From Fonsecaea monophora (Eukaryota > Ascomycota > Eurotiomycetes > Chaetothyriales > Herpotrichiellaceae), in the NCBI RefSeq assembly GCF_001642475.1, contig NW_019173981.1, positions 178,281 to 242,280 of the forward strand: a DNA stretch of 64,000 bases, given 5' to 3'. The number at the start of each line of letters is the position of its first letter. Position 1 is the stretch's first letter. This document shows, one piece after another, positions 1 through 10,566 of this stretch. A program made the position numbers and the translations under genes. The notes beneath the pieces were generated by a model, which saw only the letters and a list, made by a program, of their open reading frames with translations, was not told the origin of the DNA and searched no databases.

Positions 1-1076
1 ATACTTCGCAGTTCGTCTCTGTTCTGTACACGCAACGAGTTGTTCATGAAGCGTGCGTCGGTCGCTAAACCCGGATTTCCCAAGACAATGTCGCAGAATT
101 TTGCAAACTCTCGTTCGTTCTGAATCCCGAGCATGACTGACCCGCCATCGCCCGTCTCGAAGGGCCCGTATGGGTATATCGCTGCATGGGAAGCGCCAGT
201 CGGTGTGGGCGCCGGTGCGCCTTTGTAAGTGTAATATAACGGGAAGCTCATCCACTCCACCAGACTTTCGAGCAAAGAGATGTCAATCTTGCTTCCCTTG
301 CCGGTCTTCTGCCGCTGCATCAACGCGGCCAGGATGTTGCTGTAGGCATACATTCCGGCCGAGATATCGGCAATGGAAATGCCCACCTTGGCGGGCTCGT
401 CCTTGGTGCCCGTGACTGAGAGCATCCCTCCCTCGCTCTGCACGAGCAAGTCGTACGCTTTTTTCTTCGCGTAGGGCCCGTCCTGGCCGTAGCCGGAGAT
501 GTCGCAGACGATCAGGCCGGGATGGGTATCTTTGAGAGATTCATAGCTGAGACCCAGCCGCGCGGACGCGCCGGGAGCCAGGTTCTGTACGAGCACGTCG
601 GTCTTTTGGAGAAGTTTCTTCAACACGTCCAAGTCGCCGGGTTTCTTGAGATCCAGCGCCAGACTCTCCTTTGAGCGGTTCGTCCAGACGAAATGGGACG
701 CGAGCCCGTCGACCCGCGTGTCGTAGTCTCGTGCAAAATCGCCCACCCCGGGTCTCTCGACCTTGATGACGCGCGCGCCGAGGTCGGCGAGCTGCCTGGT
801 GCAGAACGGCGCAGCGATGGCTTGTTCGATGCTGACGACTGTGATTCCATCAAGCGGTCTTGTCGCTTTGGCTCCGCTTTTGGCTGAAGCTGGAGTCGTT
901 GATGTGAAGCGACGTTGACCGCCAGCGGTGCATGGCCTGGAGTTTCTCGCAGGCGACGAGAAAAGATGTGAACGGTCGCCTTGAACGTTTCTTAGTGGCC
1001 GCCCATTCAACACCACTCTGGAACCCCGAAGGGCTGAAGCAAGAGCAAAGCCTCTAGATCGCACCGGATTCAACAT
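1..1076 (-). CDS. Class III (CaiB/BaiF) CoA-transferase, 3'-truncated by window edge
   Basis: The reading frame is open without introns from an ATG at 1076 down to base 1, giving the first 358 or so residues of a protein whose end lies outside the window. After an Arg/Ser-rich leader of about 60 residues, which looks like a mitochondrial presequence, comes a family III CoA-transferase core: PLDGITVVSIEQ, LADLGARVIKVERPG, ISGYGQDGPY, then the catalytic aspartate near residue 237 in IADISAGMYA, and KTGKGSKIDISLLES. The family moves CoA between carboxylic acids through an aspartyl-CoA anhydride. The layout resembles eukaryotic SUGCT (succinyl-CoA:glutarate/hydroxymethylglutarate transferase), which would suit the HMG-CoA-type chemistry of the cluster to the right, but a mesaconate- or formyl-type enzyme is equally possible. 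Family assignment is firm; substrate and mitochondrial location are inferred. Confidence 0.85.
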   Translation of the reverse strand, partial: MLNPVRSRGFALASALRGSRVVLNGRPLRNVQGDRSHLFSSPARNSRPCTAGGQRRFTSTTPASAKSGAKATRPLDGITVVSIEQAIAAPFCTRQLADLGARVIKVERPGVGDFARDYDTRVDGLASHFVWTNRSKESLALDLKKPGDLDVLKKLLQKTDVLVQNLAPGASARLGLSYESLKDTHPGLIVCDISGYGQDGPYAKKKAYDLLVQSEGGMLSVTGTKDEPAKVGISIADISAGMYAYSNILAALMQRQKTGKGSKIDISLLESLVEWMSFPLYYTYKGAPAPTPTGASHAAIYPYGPFETGDGGSVMLGIQNEREFAKFCDIVLGNPGLATDARFMNNSLRVQNRDELRS

Positions 1077-1912
1077 TCTTTGTACCCTCCTACTCCACGC
1101 CTGTCGGTAAGTCAATGGTCAAGATCGGCTGAGAAACTCGGTTACAAGAGTGAGCTTCAAAATGAGAAGAAAACCGAGAACGAAAGAGCAAAAAAGCCAC
1201 TGTAAGCAGATCTCGAGAAGGACCTCGTCGGGCACAAATAGGGAGAAAAAGACTCTTTGTTGCGGAAAGTCAGCGACGAAGAACAGCGGCAGTAATCTCG
1301 GAAACCCATATGATGGAGCTGGCTGCCCCTTTGCGAGATCCGGTGCCGAGGCACCAAAGGCTTCGACATGGCCAATCAGCATCTTGAAAGCGATGGATCC
1401 GCCCGTCTCGAAACTCCGTTATCGGTCGGCGGGTCGATGCCGAGTCGAATTTTCGAGAGATGTCTCTCGGAGGATACATACATACATACAAACTTCATCA
1501 TAAATGGATGGCTGGCTCTTTTTCCCAACGTCGTACCATATCGATTGCTACGCTGTACGAACTTTTGTGATTCTCTGTGTCCTTTCTCCCTTCCGTCCTT
1601 TTTATTCACAGTGAGAGTTATTGGTTCCTTTGTCCTCAGGCTGTAAGTCAGCGAGGCAACAGACAGTCAGGCAGGCGGGCAGGCGGGCAGGGAGACGAGC
1701 TAGGCCTCGAAGATCCGCTCAGAAGTCTCAAATTAAAGCATGGTTTGTTTCGATTCCATAAGAAGCAGTAGGTATTACACAGCAGATGAGTTCCGTAGTC
1801 AGCGACGAATATGGCGCATTTCCGCAGCGGTGATAGATACAGAACATGAGGGTGTGTGCGCGCGCGAGTCCGTGGGTCTCTCTGTCTCCCCTCTCGTATG
1901 TGTTCACACAAA
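1077..1912. other. Intergenic: CoA-transferase upstream region and 3' flank of the MFS relic
   Basis: I see no convincing gene on either strand. The stretch holds the presumed promoter and leader of the leftward CoA-transferase and the downstream flank of the MFS pseudogene. Short GCAGGCGG-type tandem units occur near 1670-1690. Confidence 0.5.
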
Positions 1913-3055
1913 CTACACCCCGGTAGTCTTGCTCACATCGTCCTCGTCAATTGACGTGACATGTTCGGCCGTCCCTTTGTTCGGGTCGGCACCATCCTCC
2001 TTCTCCCAGACCTCGAGGTCTTGGTTCTTCTCGCTGTCGCCGCTGCCACTGCCCTTTGCGTCGTCGCCGGGCTTGTATATTTGGCGCCGACGATGGGGCG
2101 CATTGCATACAGTATCGCTATTAGGGAGTTGTTAGCTGTCTCGGTCAAGGTTCCGCGGATGTTTCACTTCTGTCGGCTGGAAGGAAAAAAAAACAACAAC
2201 AACGGGAGAGGTGGTTGGATTTGGTATGCACTTACAAAATGTCGTCCCGAGATCTGCGTCGTTGGTCTCCATCTGCACAAGCAGACTGGGCATGATTTCC
2301 AGAATGCCTGCAGGGAAAGAAGCAAACACGGAGGGCACGGCGGCGCGACCCAGGCTGTTTGGGGTACAAGATGCCATGGCTCCAATGAAAGCCAACACGA
2401 TGGACATGAGGAAGATGAGCTGGAATCGGATATGTTTCAGGATCGCGACCAATAGATGCCCAAAGCGATGGTTGTCTGTTCATCCCTCCAGTGTCAGCTG
2501 CACATCCAGCCTTTTATATCAGGGTTCATCTTGTGAAAAAACTCACCAATGACCACGCGGTGGTCTGCCAGCTGGTTGTAGGAGAGCTATAGAGCCATTG
2601 GACCTCTTGGTCGACCCGTCAGATTGAAAGCCCTTACTCGCCGTGGTCGGAACTTACGTGATGGCCAGATAATGCTAAGCGCGACATAGGCGGTCCCTGC
2701 CACAGACTCGATAATGATCAGACAGACGAATCCGCGGAGATCTTTGAAGAAATGGACCGGGACGATTGGGTTTGGATAGGGTCTATAGACCTCTATGAGT
2801 GCAATTTGTTAGCATTGATCGCAGTGAATATGTCATAGGGCTAACTTGCCCCCAGAAGACGAATACGATGACCACGCAACCTCCAGTGATGATAAGTCCT
2901 AGAATAGTTCCGGAGGTCCACGACAAAGGCTGACCACCCAGAAAGTGTCAGTCAAACGAAGAGTAAACCACCAATTTATACTGACCCCATGAGACGCCCA
3001 ATAGAAAGAGCACGAGGCCGGCAACAATCAGGAAGCATCCCAGGAGGCTGGACAT
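1913..3055 (-). pseudogene. Decayed MFS transporter (TRI12/siderophore-type), C-terminal remnant
   Basis: Minus-strand pieces of a 14-helix fungal MFS permease lie in the right order but are incomplete. Piece one (about 3046-2985) reads LLGCFLIVAGLVLFLLGVSWG. Piece two (about 2922-2840) carries PLSWTSGTILGLIITGG. Piece three (about 2805-2665) carries VYRPYPNPIVPVHFFKDLRGF. Piece four (about 2480-2240) carries FIGAMAS and LLVQMETNDADLGTTF. The acidic cytoplasmic tail ends at a stop at 1913. The N-terminal half (about six helices) is absent, I found no canonical GT-AG pair keeping frame between pieces one and two, and roughly 60 residues (last helices) are missing between DADLGTTF and the tail. 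It directly abuts a 5'-truncated cyclase on the opposite strand. Family recognition is good; the claim that it is non-functional is inference from these losses. Confidence 0.7.
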
Positions 3056-3688
3056 TCACAGTATGTCTTTCTCCCTTCTCCATTGAGCCCGCTCACTCTT
3101 GAAAACACGATTCTCACTTTATCCCCCAACAGAGTGGGTACAGCGCGGCGGCATAGTTGGACGCGGCGTCCTCGTCGACTACCATGGCTGGCGCCAACAG
3201 ACCGGAAACCCCCCGTCACCATCCCTGCGGCCACCGTCATCACCACGGAGGAGGTGGAATCGGTGCTGAAGCATCAAAAGACGCACCTGCGCGACGGGGA
3301 CATCCTCATTCTCCGCACGGGATTCACCGACTGGCATGTCCACGCCAGTATCGAGGAGCAAGAAGCCGCTTCGAAAATGGGCGCATTCATCGGCCTCGAA
3401 GCCACAGAAGAGAGTGCCAAGTGGATCTGGAATCACTATTTCGCTGCCGTGGCGACCGACACGCTCGGGTTCGAGGTCACCCCGATCCCGTTTCTCGAAC
3501 CCGGCGCCGTGCGGCTCCACGAGTGGCTTCTTGTCCACTGGGGCACGCCGATCGGCGAACTGTGGGATCTCGAGCGCCTAGCAGAGGTCTGTCGAGAGCG
3601 CCGACGGTGGTCCTTTTTCCTGACCAGCGCGCCTCTTCATGTGGTTGGCGGGGTCGGCACGCCACCCAATGTCATTGCGACTCTCTAG
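3048..3688 (+). pseudogene. Decayed cyclase (PF04199, kynurenine-formamidase-like), 5'-truncated and frameshifted
   Basis: The plus strand encodes the C-terminal two thirds of a fungal 'putative cyclase' metal hydrolase. A first remnant (3048-3060, LDIHK across the splice) is followed by a plausible intron 3061-3132 (GTATGT...CAACAG) and then WVQRGGIVGRGVLVDYHGWRQQTG. At a run of six C around 3212-3217 the frame must shift to continue as PPVTIPAATVITTEEVESVL and then DGDILILRTGF, WNHYFAAVATDTLGFEV, LHEWLLVHWGTPIGELWDLE and WSFFLTSAPLHVVGGVGTPPN, ending at a TAG at 3688. The N-terminal part, which holds the family's HxGTHxD metal motif, is missing, and the frame is broken, so this is very probably inactive. 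A sequencing error at the C-run could explain the shift but not the missing front. Confidence 0.75.
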
Positions 3689-3974
3689 GTGTGGGGAAAC
3701 AGTCATAGGTATCTACAATGCTACATGCTGTAAAATGAATGCATGGACTCAACGTTTCGCTCATTTGCCAAAAAAAGAACGTATATGGGTTTCCATGCTA
3801 CAGGGAAGAGCGAGAAGGGATGCCAATCAGTGAAATTTCTTCCTTTGTGACTCTCCGTACGATTCTATGTCTGGACTATCTCTCCGTGAGGTGGAGTGGT
3901 TCACAGGGCTCTTAGTGCCTGTATGATACTCTATGCACGGCGGGCTTTGGCCACATTCACCCGTCGTCCGTCCA

Positions 3975-4937
3975 TTAAATCGACTGTATCGCTCGGACTC
4001 GGTTCGCCATTGCATTAACAGTCGCAGAGATATCTTTGGCCACCAGATCAAAGCCGTGGGGCACACCTGGATATACATGGAGCTCAGTCTGGATATTGGC
4101 GGCCGCGATGCGGCGGGCGTATTCGATGTCCTCGTCACGGAATATATCCAAGTCTCCCACGTCAATGTAAGTCGGCGGGAGGCCTTCGACCGATGGTACG
4201 CGTGCCGCCGCAGCATAGTACGGAACGTCTGGTGCGCCTGCTTTGCCGCTCAGGTATGCCTGCCAGCCAGTGATGTTGTCATCGGTGGTCCAGGTTGCAA
4301 ATGGCTCCAGCGCTTTGATGGGCTTGGTGTTGCGATCGTCCACCATGGGATACACTAGGATCTGCTTGGCCAGAGGCGGACTCAGCCCTTCGTCTCTGGC
4401 CTTCAATCCAAGACCCGCTGCGAGACCGCCGCCGCCACTGTCGCCCATGATGGCAATGCGAGCCGGGTCAACACCGTATTTTGTGGCGTTGCGGCTCAAA
4501 TCCTGTAACCCGGCCCAGATGTCTTCGATGGGCAGGGGATAAGGTGCTTCGGGCGCGAGTCTGAAATCTGGGGTGAAGATCTGGACGCCGGACCGGGAGA
4601 CAAGGTCCTTGATCTTCTTACGGTAGATGGCCACGTCCATGGCGATGAACCCCCCGCCGTGCACATAGTAGACGGCTGATACTGAGCCCGTAGTAGGCGT
4701 GCCCTTTTTGATGAAGCGATAGATGGGGACTTCGAAGCCGTCGCTAGACTTGACGTGATATTTCTCCTCGGCGACCTCGTCTGGGTCGGGATACGCGTGG
4801 TACACTGGGCCGAAGAAGATGTCCAGCGCCTGGCGCCTTCCCGCGACATCTCCTACAGCAACCTTCGGGGCATTTGCCAGGGTGGGGAGCAATGGCTCCA
4901 ACACTTTGGCGAACTCAGGATCCAGCGCAAGAGGCAT
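3975..4937 (-). CDS. Alpha/beta hydrolase, hormone-sensitive-lipase family esterase
   Basis: This is an intact single-exon gene of 320 residues. It has the HSL-family oxyanion motif HGGG (93-96), the nucleophile motif GDSGGGG with Ser167, a probable acid Asp264 in DVGDLDIFRDE, and His294 in VPHGFD. The length matches the family. No signal peptide is visible, so it is likely cytosolic and hydrolyses short-chain carboxyl esters or lactones. It sits between two decayed catabolic genes and the regulator of the neighbouring cluster, so de-esterifying a cluster substrate is a reasonable guess, not something the sequence shows. Substrate unknown. Confidence 0.85.
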   Translation of the reverse strand: MPLALDPEFAKVLEPLLPTLANAPKVAVGDVAGRRQALDIFFGPVYHAYPDPDEVAEEKYHVKSSDGFEVPIYRFIKKGTPTTGSVSAVYYVHGGGFIAMDVAIYRKKIKDLVSRSGVQIFTPDFRLAPEAPYPLPIEDIWAGLQDLSRNATKYGVDPARIAIMGDSGGGGLAAGLGLKARDEGLSPPLAKQILVYPMVDDRNTKPIKALEPFATWTTDDNITGWQAYLSGKAGAPDVPYYAAAARVPSVEGLPPTYIDVGDLDIFRDEDIEYARRIAAANIQTELHVYPGVPHGFDLVAKDISATVNAMANRVRAIQSI

Positions 4938-6137
4938 GTTGGCTGCGATTGTATAGTCGTGTCGATGTTTGAGTGGGTGAAGCCTTCTTTCTCCTCAGAC
5001 GTTTTTGAGGCCGTGGAAGATTACCCCGTGTGACGGGCACCCAAGCGGGGAAGATGGACCTTACCGAGAAGGGGTGCCTCTAGCTTGTGCCTCGATGAGG
5101 TGATTCGGCTGCGGCCTTCGATCGCCGCAAAAAGATCGAGGGGAACCCGTTTACTTCCTACAATAATGGGAAGAACTAACACGAGTTCCAAGACTTAGCT
5201 GGCCAGCTCGGCCGAACTCGGTTCAACACTAGGAAATTATTGTGAAATATCGGACACCGGAGGCTTAGGACTGTATTGTTATCCGCAAAATTCCTAAATG
5301 CCAGAGACCCTGTCCAATACAGATAGTTCAAGTGTGTAACAGAATGTCTCTCAATTATTCTTTGCCTGAGCTGGATATGGTTTGTACATCAATTGCACGA
5401 AGGTGTCGAAAGACTCAATTAAAAGACCAAAAGGTGGTGACAGGACAAGATCATGCGGTCCTTGAGGACCGTAATCACGTTTCGAGACTTCAGCCTTCCT
5501 CTTCCCGGGCGAAGACGGTGGGATGGTGAAATCGAGACTCCACCGAAGACGTTCCGCTTCTTCTTCCTAGAATAGTTAGACCCAGGAAGCCGGGTCACGT
5601 GGCGGGGTCAGACTTGATCAGTTCAGCCCTTCAGCGAAGGGTGCTCTAGGAGCTTCACTAGGGGTCCTGTATAGCTGGAAAGGCGAGGTAACTATAGTGT
5701 CCTTTGTCTATATGCCGGAAATACACCGAACAAGGAGGGAAACATCCCCTTGTGTGAGAGAGGAAAGGACGACGGACTCTTCTTCGCTATCTACCTCCTT
5801 TGAGAGGAGCCTTATCCAAAGCTCCGAACAGCGATCAGTCAGACCTCTGGCTGGGTGGCTGGGGGTGGATGGGGATCCAGAACTCGAGGAGGAACGGCTG
5901 CCATCTGCCACTTGAGGACCGGGATATTGAAAACAGCATTCCATCCCGTCAGGTGACCATGTGTCTCAACCAGTGGCAGACACTGCTAAGAGAAGCTCTT
6001 CTCGGCGCAGTCCGCTAAGTATTTTGTTCTCAGATTTATATTGCCATGCATTTGGAACCCGGTCTATGATGATTCTTCTGATCTATGATCACAAGTCGCT
6101 GTGTTATGGACACCTGTGATCTGGATTTTCTCAGGGT
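4938..6137. other. Intergenic, no gene recognised
   Basis: About 1.2 kb upstream of the leftward hydrolase. Only short, low-quality open frames are present and none resembles a known family. It probably contains the hydrolase promoter and degenerate sequence left from the AtuA-like gene. Confidence 0.4.
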
Positions 6138-6203
6138 GTGAAGATCCTCTCCACAAAGACGCCGATCACGATCACGACCGCGACCACGGTAGCTGTGTCC
6201 AAG

Positions 6204-6452
6204 ATGATTTCGAAACTGATCATCCGCCGCATTGGGAGCGTCTCGTCCACGACGGGCGACAACCCGCACGCCATGGCCCGGATGGTCCAACACGGCAATG
6301 TCGACGTGATCATTGGGGACTGGTTTTCGGAGATGAAAATTGCCTGGAATGCCATCGCGAAGCAGCAGAGCCACGATCTGGGCTATGAGAGGGGCATCTC
6401 CTTCAAGATGCAACTTAAAATGTGTCTAGAAAAGAGATGTGTTTTCAATTAG
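6204..6452 (+). pseudogene. AtuA-like (DUF1446, acyclic terpene utilisation) gene relic
   Basis: An open frame from ATG 6204 encodes IIRRIGSVSSTTGDNPHAMARM, then NVDVIIGDWFSEMKIAWNAIAK, then DLGYERG. This matches the N-terminal signature of the AtuA/DUF1446 family: an RIG..SG..GD-type start followed by the (V)DV.(I/T)GDW.SEM(N)IAWNAIAK block typical of fungal members. Family proteins run to roughly 450-600 residues; here similarity stops after about 70 codons and the frame ends at 6452, with nothing recognisable of the rest downstream. AtuA is required for citronellol/geraniol catabolism in pseudomonads, though its biochemical role is unsettled. Recognition rests on memory of the family pattern; a homology search would settle it. 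Confidence 0.6.
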
Positions 6453-6655
6453 TTTCTCTGACGGACGACATGTCGTATCCATGTCCATTTCCCTTCAACA
6501 GCGTGGCAATAGGTAATGATTCAACAGACGCTGTAACATATTCACGATATTGTGTTGCCGCCAGTCTCATGCCCTGCCCTAGAAAACCACTTGCTGAGTT
6601 GATATGATCCGAACGTCCAGGTGATCCATTCTCAGACCCATTTCGACCACGTCTA

Positions 6656-9284
6656 TCAACCTCCGCAGCGTATATCATGGCCAGGCCGCTTCTTGCCGAT
6701 GCCAGTGAACGTCCGACTCTGCCAATCACGCCTCAGGGACATGATTGTCTCGAGCGAGCGAGTCGCGATGTTGAAGTACGACATCTCCCCGAGGGCGCTG
6801 TAGCAAAGAGAGATGTTTTCGTGGGCCTGCATGCCCTTGTCTCTCGAGTAGATGCAGCAATTGTGGACGTGGATCATGGCCGCGGTCAGGATGATGGAGA
6901 CGATCTGCGGATGCATGAATCGCATCCCCCACTGGTGGCGGTACATGACCAGCAGTCGACAGATGGCCGTGGCCGAAGCCTCGCAAATCTCGGCGCTGTC
7001 TTTGAGCATGCCGTCGTGCGATGTGTTTGGGACTGACGGCGAGATGAACGGCCGGCGAAGCATGATCATGACTTCGTGGAATTGCATACTACTCCACGCC
7101 ATAAAAGGTGAGTGAGGTTGTCATGGGGTTAAGGGGGGAACGGGGAGAGTGAAGATTGTTGACTACAGGAGTATGAAACGAAGACAAAGGGCGTGCGTGG
7201 TGCAGTGTCAACTTACTGAAGCACCAAGACAGCTGGCAATGTAGGCTTATTTTTGTCAAACGACGGGTCGATCTTCAGCTTCTCTGGCAGGCTTTGGTGC
7301 CAACTTTGAAGTTCCCGCGTCATGTTGTCCACGAAGAAGAAGGTCGTGTCTGTAAGCGTAGTGTGCAAGCCCGAGTACCTGGTAAGAACGGAACTATTAG
7401 TTTTTCATTGTCTTTATTAGAGTTAAAAGAAGAGGAGGGAGGGCCCAAGTACAGGATTTTGGACATCTTCCGGATCTTGCTGCATAGCTGTACGAGATAT
7501 AGATGTGTCTCGCCCACGGCGGAGGGGTCTAGGCTTTTGTCAAGATTCAAGACACCGTTGTGGTCCATATAAGGCTTCCAGGGCACTGTCGTGACCGGCT
7601 GGGGAACTGGGACGGAAACATCCTCGTAGCGCATCGAACATGGCCGGCCGCTATAGACACTCCACAAGCTGATAAGACAAAAACAAAAGTAAGTCGGTTT
7701 GGCGAGAACCATGAGATCGGAGAGTGGAGGACACCTACGTATCGAGAGCCTGCGTTGACCAGAATATAGTCCGACGCAGGTTGGTGTGCTCTTCCGACTC
7801 CTTTTTCGAATCGAAAGTAGCGTCTAGATCGAGATGCAGTCCCAGGTCCGACAGGAGTTGGACCGCCATTCCTAAATACAGCCAGCCGCGAGAGTCCCGC
7901 GCGTATGCCGCCTCGTGGGCCGACAAAGTGCCCAAGGCTTGTACAGTAGCCATGCATGGACTGTCCATCTCAATCTCGAGCAGTGTCTTTGCCCGGTACG
8001 CGAAGAACTCTGGTGGGTCGTCGACACCGGGAAGTCTTTGGCTGGAGTAGGAGGCGCCCACGGCCAGAACGGCGTTTTCTAACGTGGGGGAGAAGTATGC
8101 TGTTGGCACACCCGCCCGGTACAGTGCTCGGTGGTGGTAGTACATGGTCTCATTGACAATATTGAGCAGTGAGTTATGCCACGCAAAGAACAGCTTGGTG
8201 AGATGCTCTTCGTATGTAGGGTCGCTTTTCCACTGCAATCCTGCCCGCGCAAGGTCCGTCTCTCCATGAGAAGCTATCGTGCGTATGTTTGGCTGGAAAC
8301 AATAGACCAAGGGATTTTGTGTGAGGTGAAGGTTGCTGGTCGCCCCATAGTATCTTCGGAGACCGTCCTCGGCGAGGCGTAACCGGCCGAAGCGACTGAT
8401 TAGCTGCTCGGTTGCATCGTTTTCAATCCGTTGCGAGTCCCTGATAGTATCTGGTAGACCGCCGGCTGACACAACATGGCTTGCGGAGCTCTCGTTCGAC
8501 CGTCGATTGCTACTCTGCTCGTTCCTGGCACCGGGTATCTTGGCACCTCCAAGACCAGGGAGTGTTTCAAATTGCTCTGAAAACGGTCCAGGTGCTATGG
8601 CCTTGGATAGCGCGTCAATCGACAGAGGTGCAAGTACTGACGTACTCTTGTCCGGTTCAATATCTATATCAGAGCCTGTCATCTCCAACCAGAGTCCTAA
8701 CGTGTCCACATCTTCATTGTGGCCGGCGTCTGAGCAGTTGAGGAGTTCTGCGTCAGCCACATCCATGTCCTGAGCACAACCCGATAGCAGGAAATTCTGC
8801 AGGACATCCTCTTGACTATCAGCCAGGGGTGTGTAAGTGTTGGCCACGAGTGTAGTTCCTGGGCTCGAATTCTGTGTAGTGCTGGATTGCTGACTATCAG
8901 TCAGATTCCGAGCGGCGATGCTCTTGACGGGCCTGGTTGCATTGGAGGAAGACCTGTGACAGGCAGCCTGTAAGAGCGATAACCCAAGATGTAGCAGCAT
9001 CATACTAACCTCCGACGATCTTCGCCAATCACGCAGTCGATATTGCGGGAGGTGCAGTTGGAGCAACGTGGGTGGCCGTTATTGCACTACCCAACATCAG
9101 ACGCCGAGGCCTTTTCAGAACTCGGGATTTGGACACAGGGGCATGGTGCACATGCGAACATGCTCTGGAGACTTGCCTTGATTTTGGACTTACGGCATGC
9201 GAGGCATGCGTGTGGGGAGTATTTCCGTTTTGCTGGCTCATTCCGAGTCGGGGGTATGCCGTTGAATGGATTTGAAGACTGCAT
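6656..9284 (-). CDS. Zn2Cys6 fungal-specific transcription factor, cluster-linked
   Basis: Six exons (9284-9177, 9086-9010, 8953-7739, 7668-7453, 7378-7217, 7088-6656) join in frame to 736 residues. The DNA-binding cluster has cysteines 27, 30, 37, 44, 47 and 54 (CLACRKSKIK then CNNGHPRCSNC), and its coding is split by intron 1 exactly before Cys37. A long Ser/Thr-rich linker precedes a fungal-trans regulatory domain with LTKLFFAWHNSLL, RDSRGWLYLGMAVQLLSDLGLHLDLD, RRTIFWSTQALDT, WSVYSGRP and LHMQFHEVMIMLRRPF. Intron 1 appears to use a GC donor (GCAAGT) with a TAG acceptor. The gene is divergent from the carboxylase alpha subunit across 1.28 kb, the usual place for a pathway-specific activator. 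The acting ligand is unknown. Confidence 0.85.
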
Positions 9285-10566
9285 ACTTATCCAATGAGGA
9301 CAAGAAGAGGCTGGCGGAGTATGGAAATGACAGCTTTAATCCGAGCTGGAACTGGACAAGAGAACACTCTACAACATCCACGACACGGAATTCGAAGCTC
9401 AGACGTATCGCGAGCTGTTCATAACCCTCCTGGGGTACTGTACGGCGAGCCGGGTTTAAAGGACCGAAAATGACCCTGTAGGAGCTCTAGACTCTTCGGA
9501 GAGCGGAGGATTGGAGGAAAATGCGGGGGAATAATATCCATTACCCGTCTTACCGTGGTTGTACCGGGGTATACAACGCCAAGAATCTTCAGCATCCCGG
9601 CATCGAGTCTACACAATACCTAGAAGCAAATACTTTTATACTAGGCACGAAAGTTCCCTCGCTCATATACCTTTGTGAGCGTGTCTGCGAGGCTCACCTG
9701 GTAGAGACATTACACTTGTCTGCAACACCCGGTGGACTTCCCTGATTTGCTACACTACAGGGTATACAGATGGCCAATCATAGAGCTTTAAAAGAAAGAT
9801 AAAAGTGGAGTCTTCCTCCTAGAGTAATAAAATCGATCGGTCGGAGAACAAAGACAGGCACAATCCCCTGCATATCAGACTTAGGAGGCTGCACAACTAC
9901 TCTGCGATACTTGCTTGATAAATTCCAGCGGACTGATGCTTACCTCCCCGGGCGCAATACTGACGTTTCTTTGGACCTCCTCACAGGATCGGGATTCGAA
10001 ATAAAATTCCGATCCGGCGACGTGCTAATCCACTTTTGGATTTCCGTGCCAAGTCTCCTGCGTTTTGCCCCGCCTTAAACACTTGGTCCAAGGTAAAGGA
10101 CCTCTCTTGGATGCTGATATGGATGGCGGCGCCTGTTACACGTCTTTCGACTTGAGATCTTTGCAATTGGGTGTCCTTATGCCCAGATCCCCAGCAGGCT
10201 TGTCAGCCGATTCGCTTGCGGACCCTATGTCATTAGCTCCTAGGGCGAATTGTTACAGCCGGATTTCCCTTGCTCATTTTCACTCTATATACCTGCAAAC
10301 CGGCGGCTCAATAAATATCTGCGCGCTTCGCAGGCTACCGTGACACCAAAGCAAGTAGGCCAAGCAGATTGGAAACCAATGCGCGTGTGGCATTCGATTC
10401 GACACTAGTCCTACTCCCACATGATCAACTACAAACACTCGTCTGCCGCAATGTTACACTGAAACCCTTCTGCGAGGACTGAATGTCAGGCGAAGCATAG
10501 GCAGTTATATGCTTCTCTGCTGAACGACTGTTCAGACTTCCTGGTCAGGGCGCGTGGAGTGACACT
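9285..10566. promoter_or_regulatory. Divergent intergenic region between regulator and carboxylase alpha gene
   Basis: No gene is recognisable in these 1.28 kb. It lies between two divergent start codons and so presumably carries both promoters. Several CGG/CCG triplets of the kind bound by Zn2Cys6 proteins are present, for example CGATCGGTCGG near 9832-9842, CCGATCCGG near 10010-10018 and CCGGCGG near 10300-10306, but none forms a perfect inverted pair, so no operator is claimed. Confidence 0.4.

Noticed and set aside
170..887. Plus-strand short open frames
   Set aside because: They are antisense to the CoA-transferase, whose minus-strand frame carries clear family motifs.
3083..3140. N-terminal extension of the cyclase starting from TTG 3083
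   Set aside because: It reads through what looks like an intron (GTATGT at 3061 to CAG at 3132) and has no similarity to the family.
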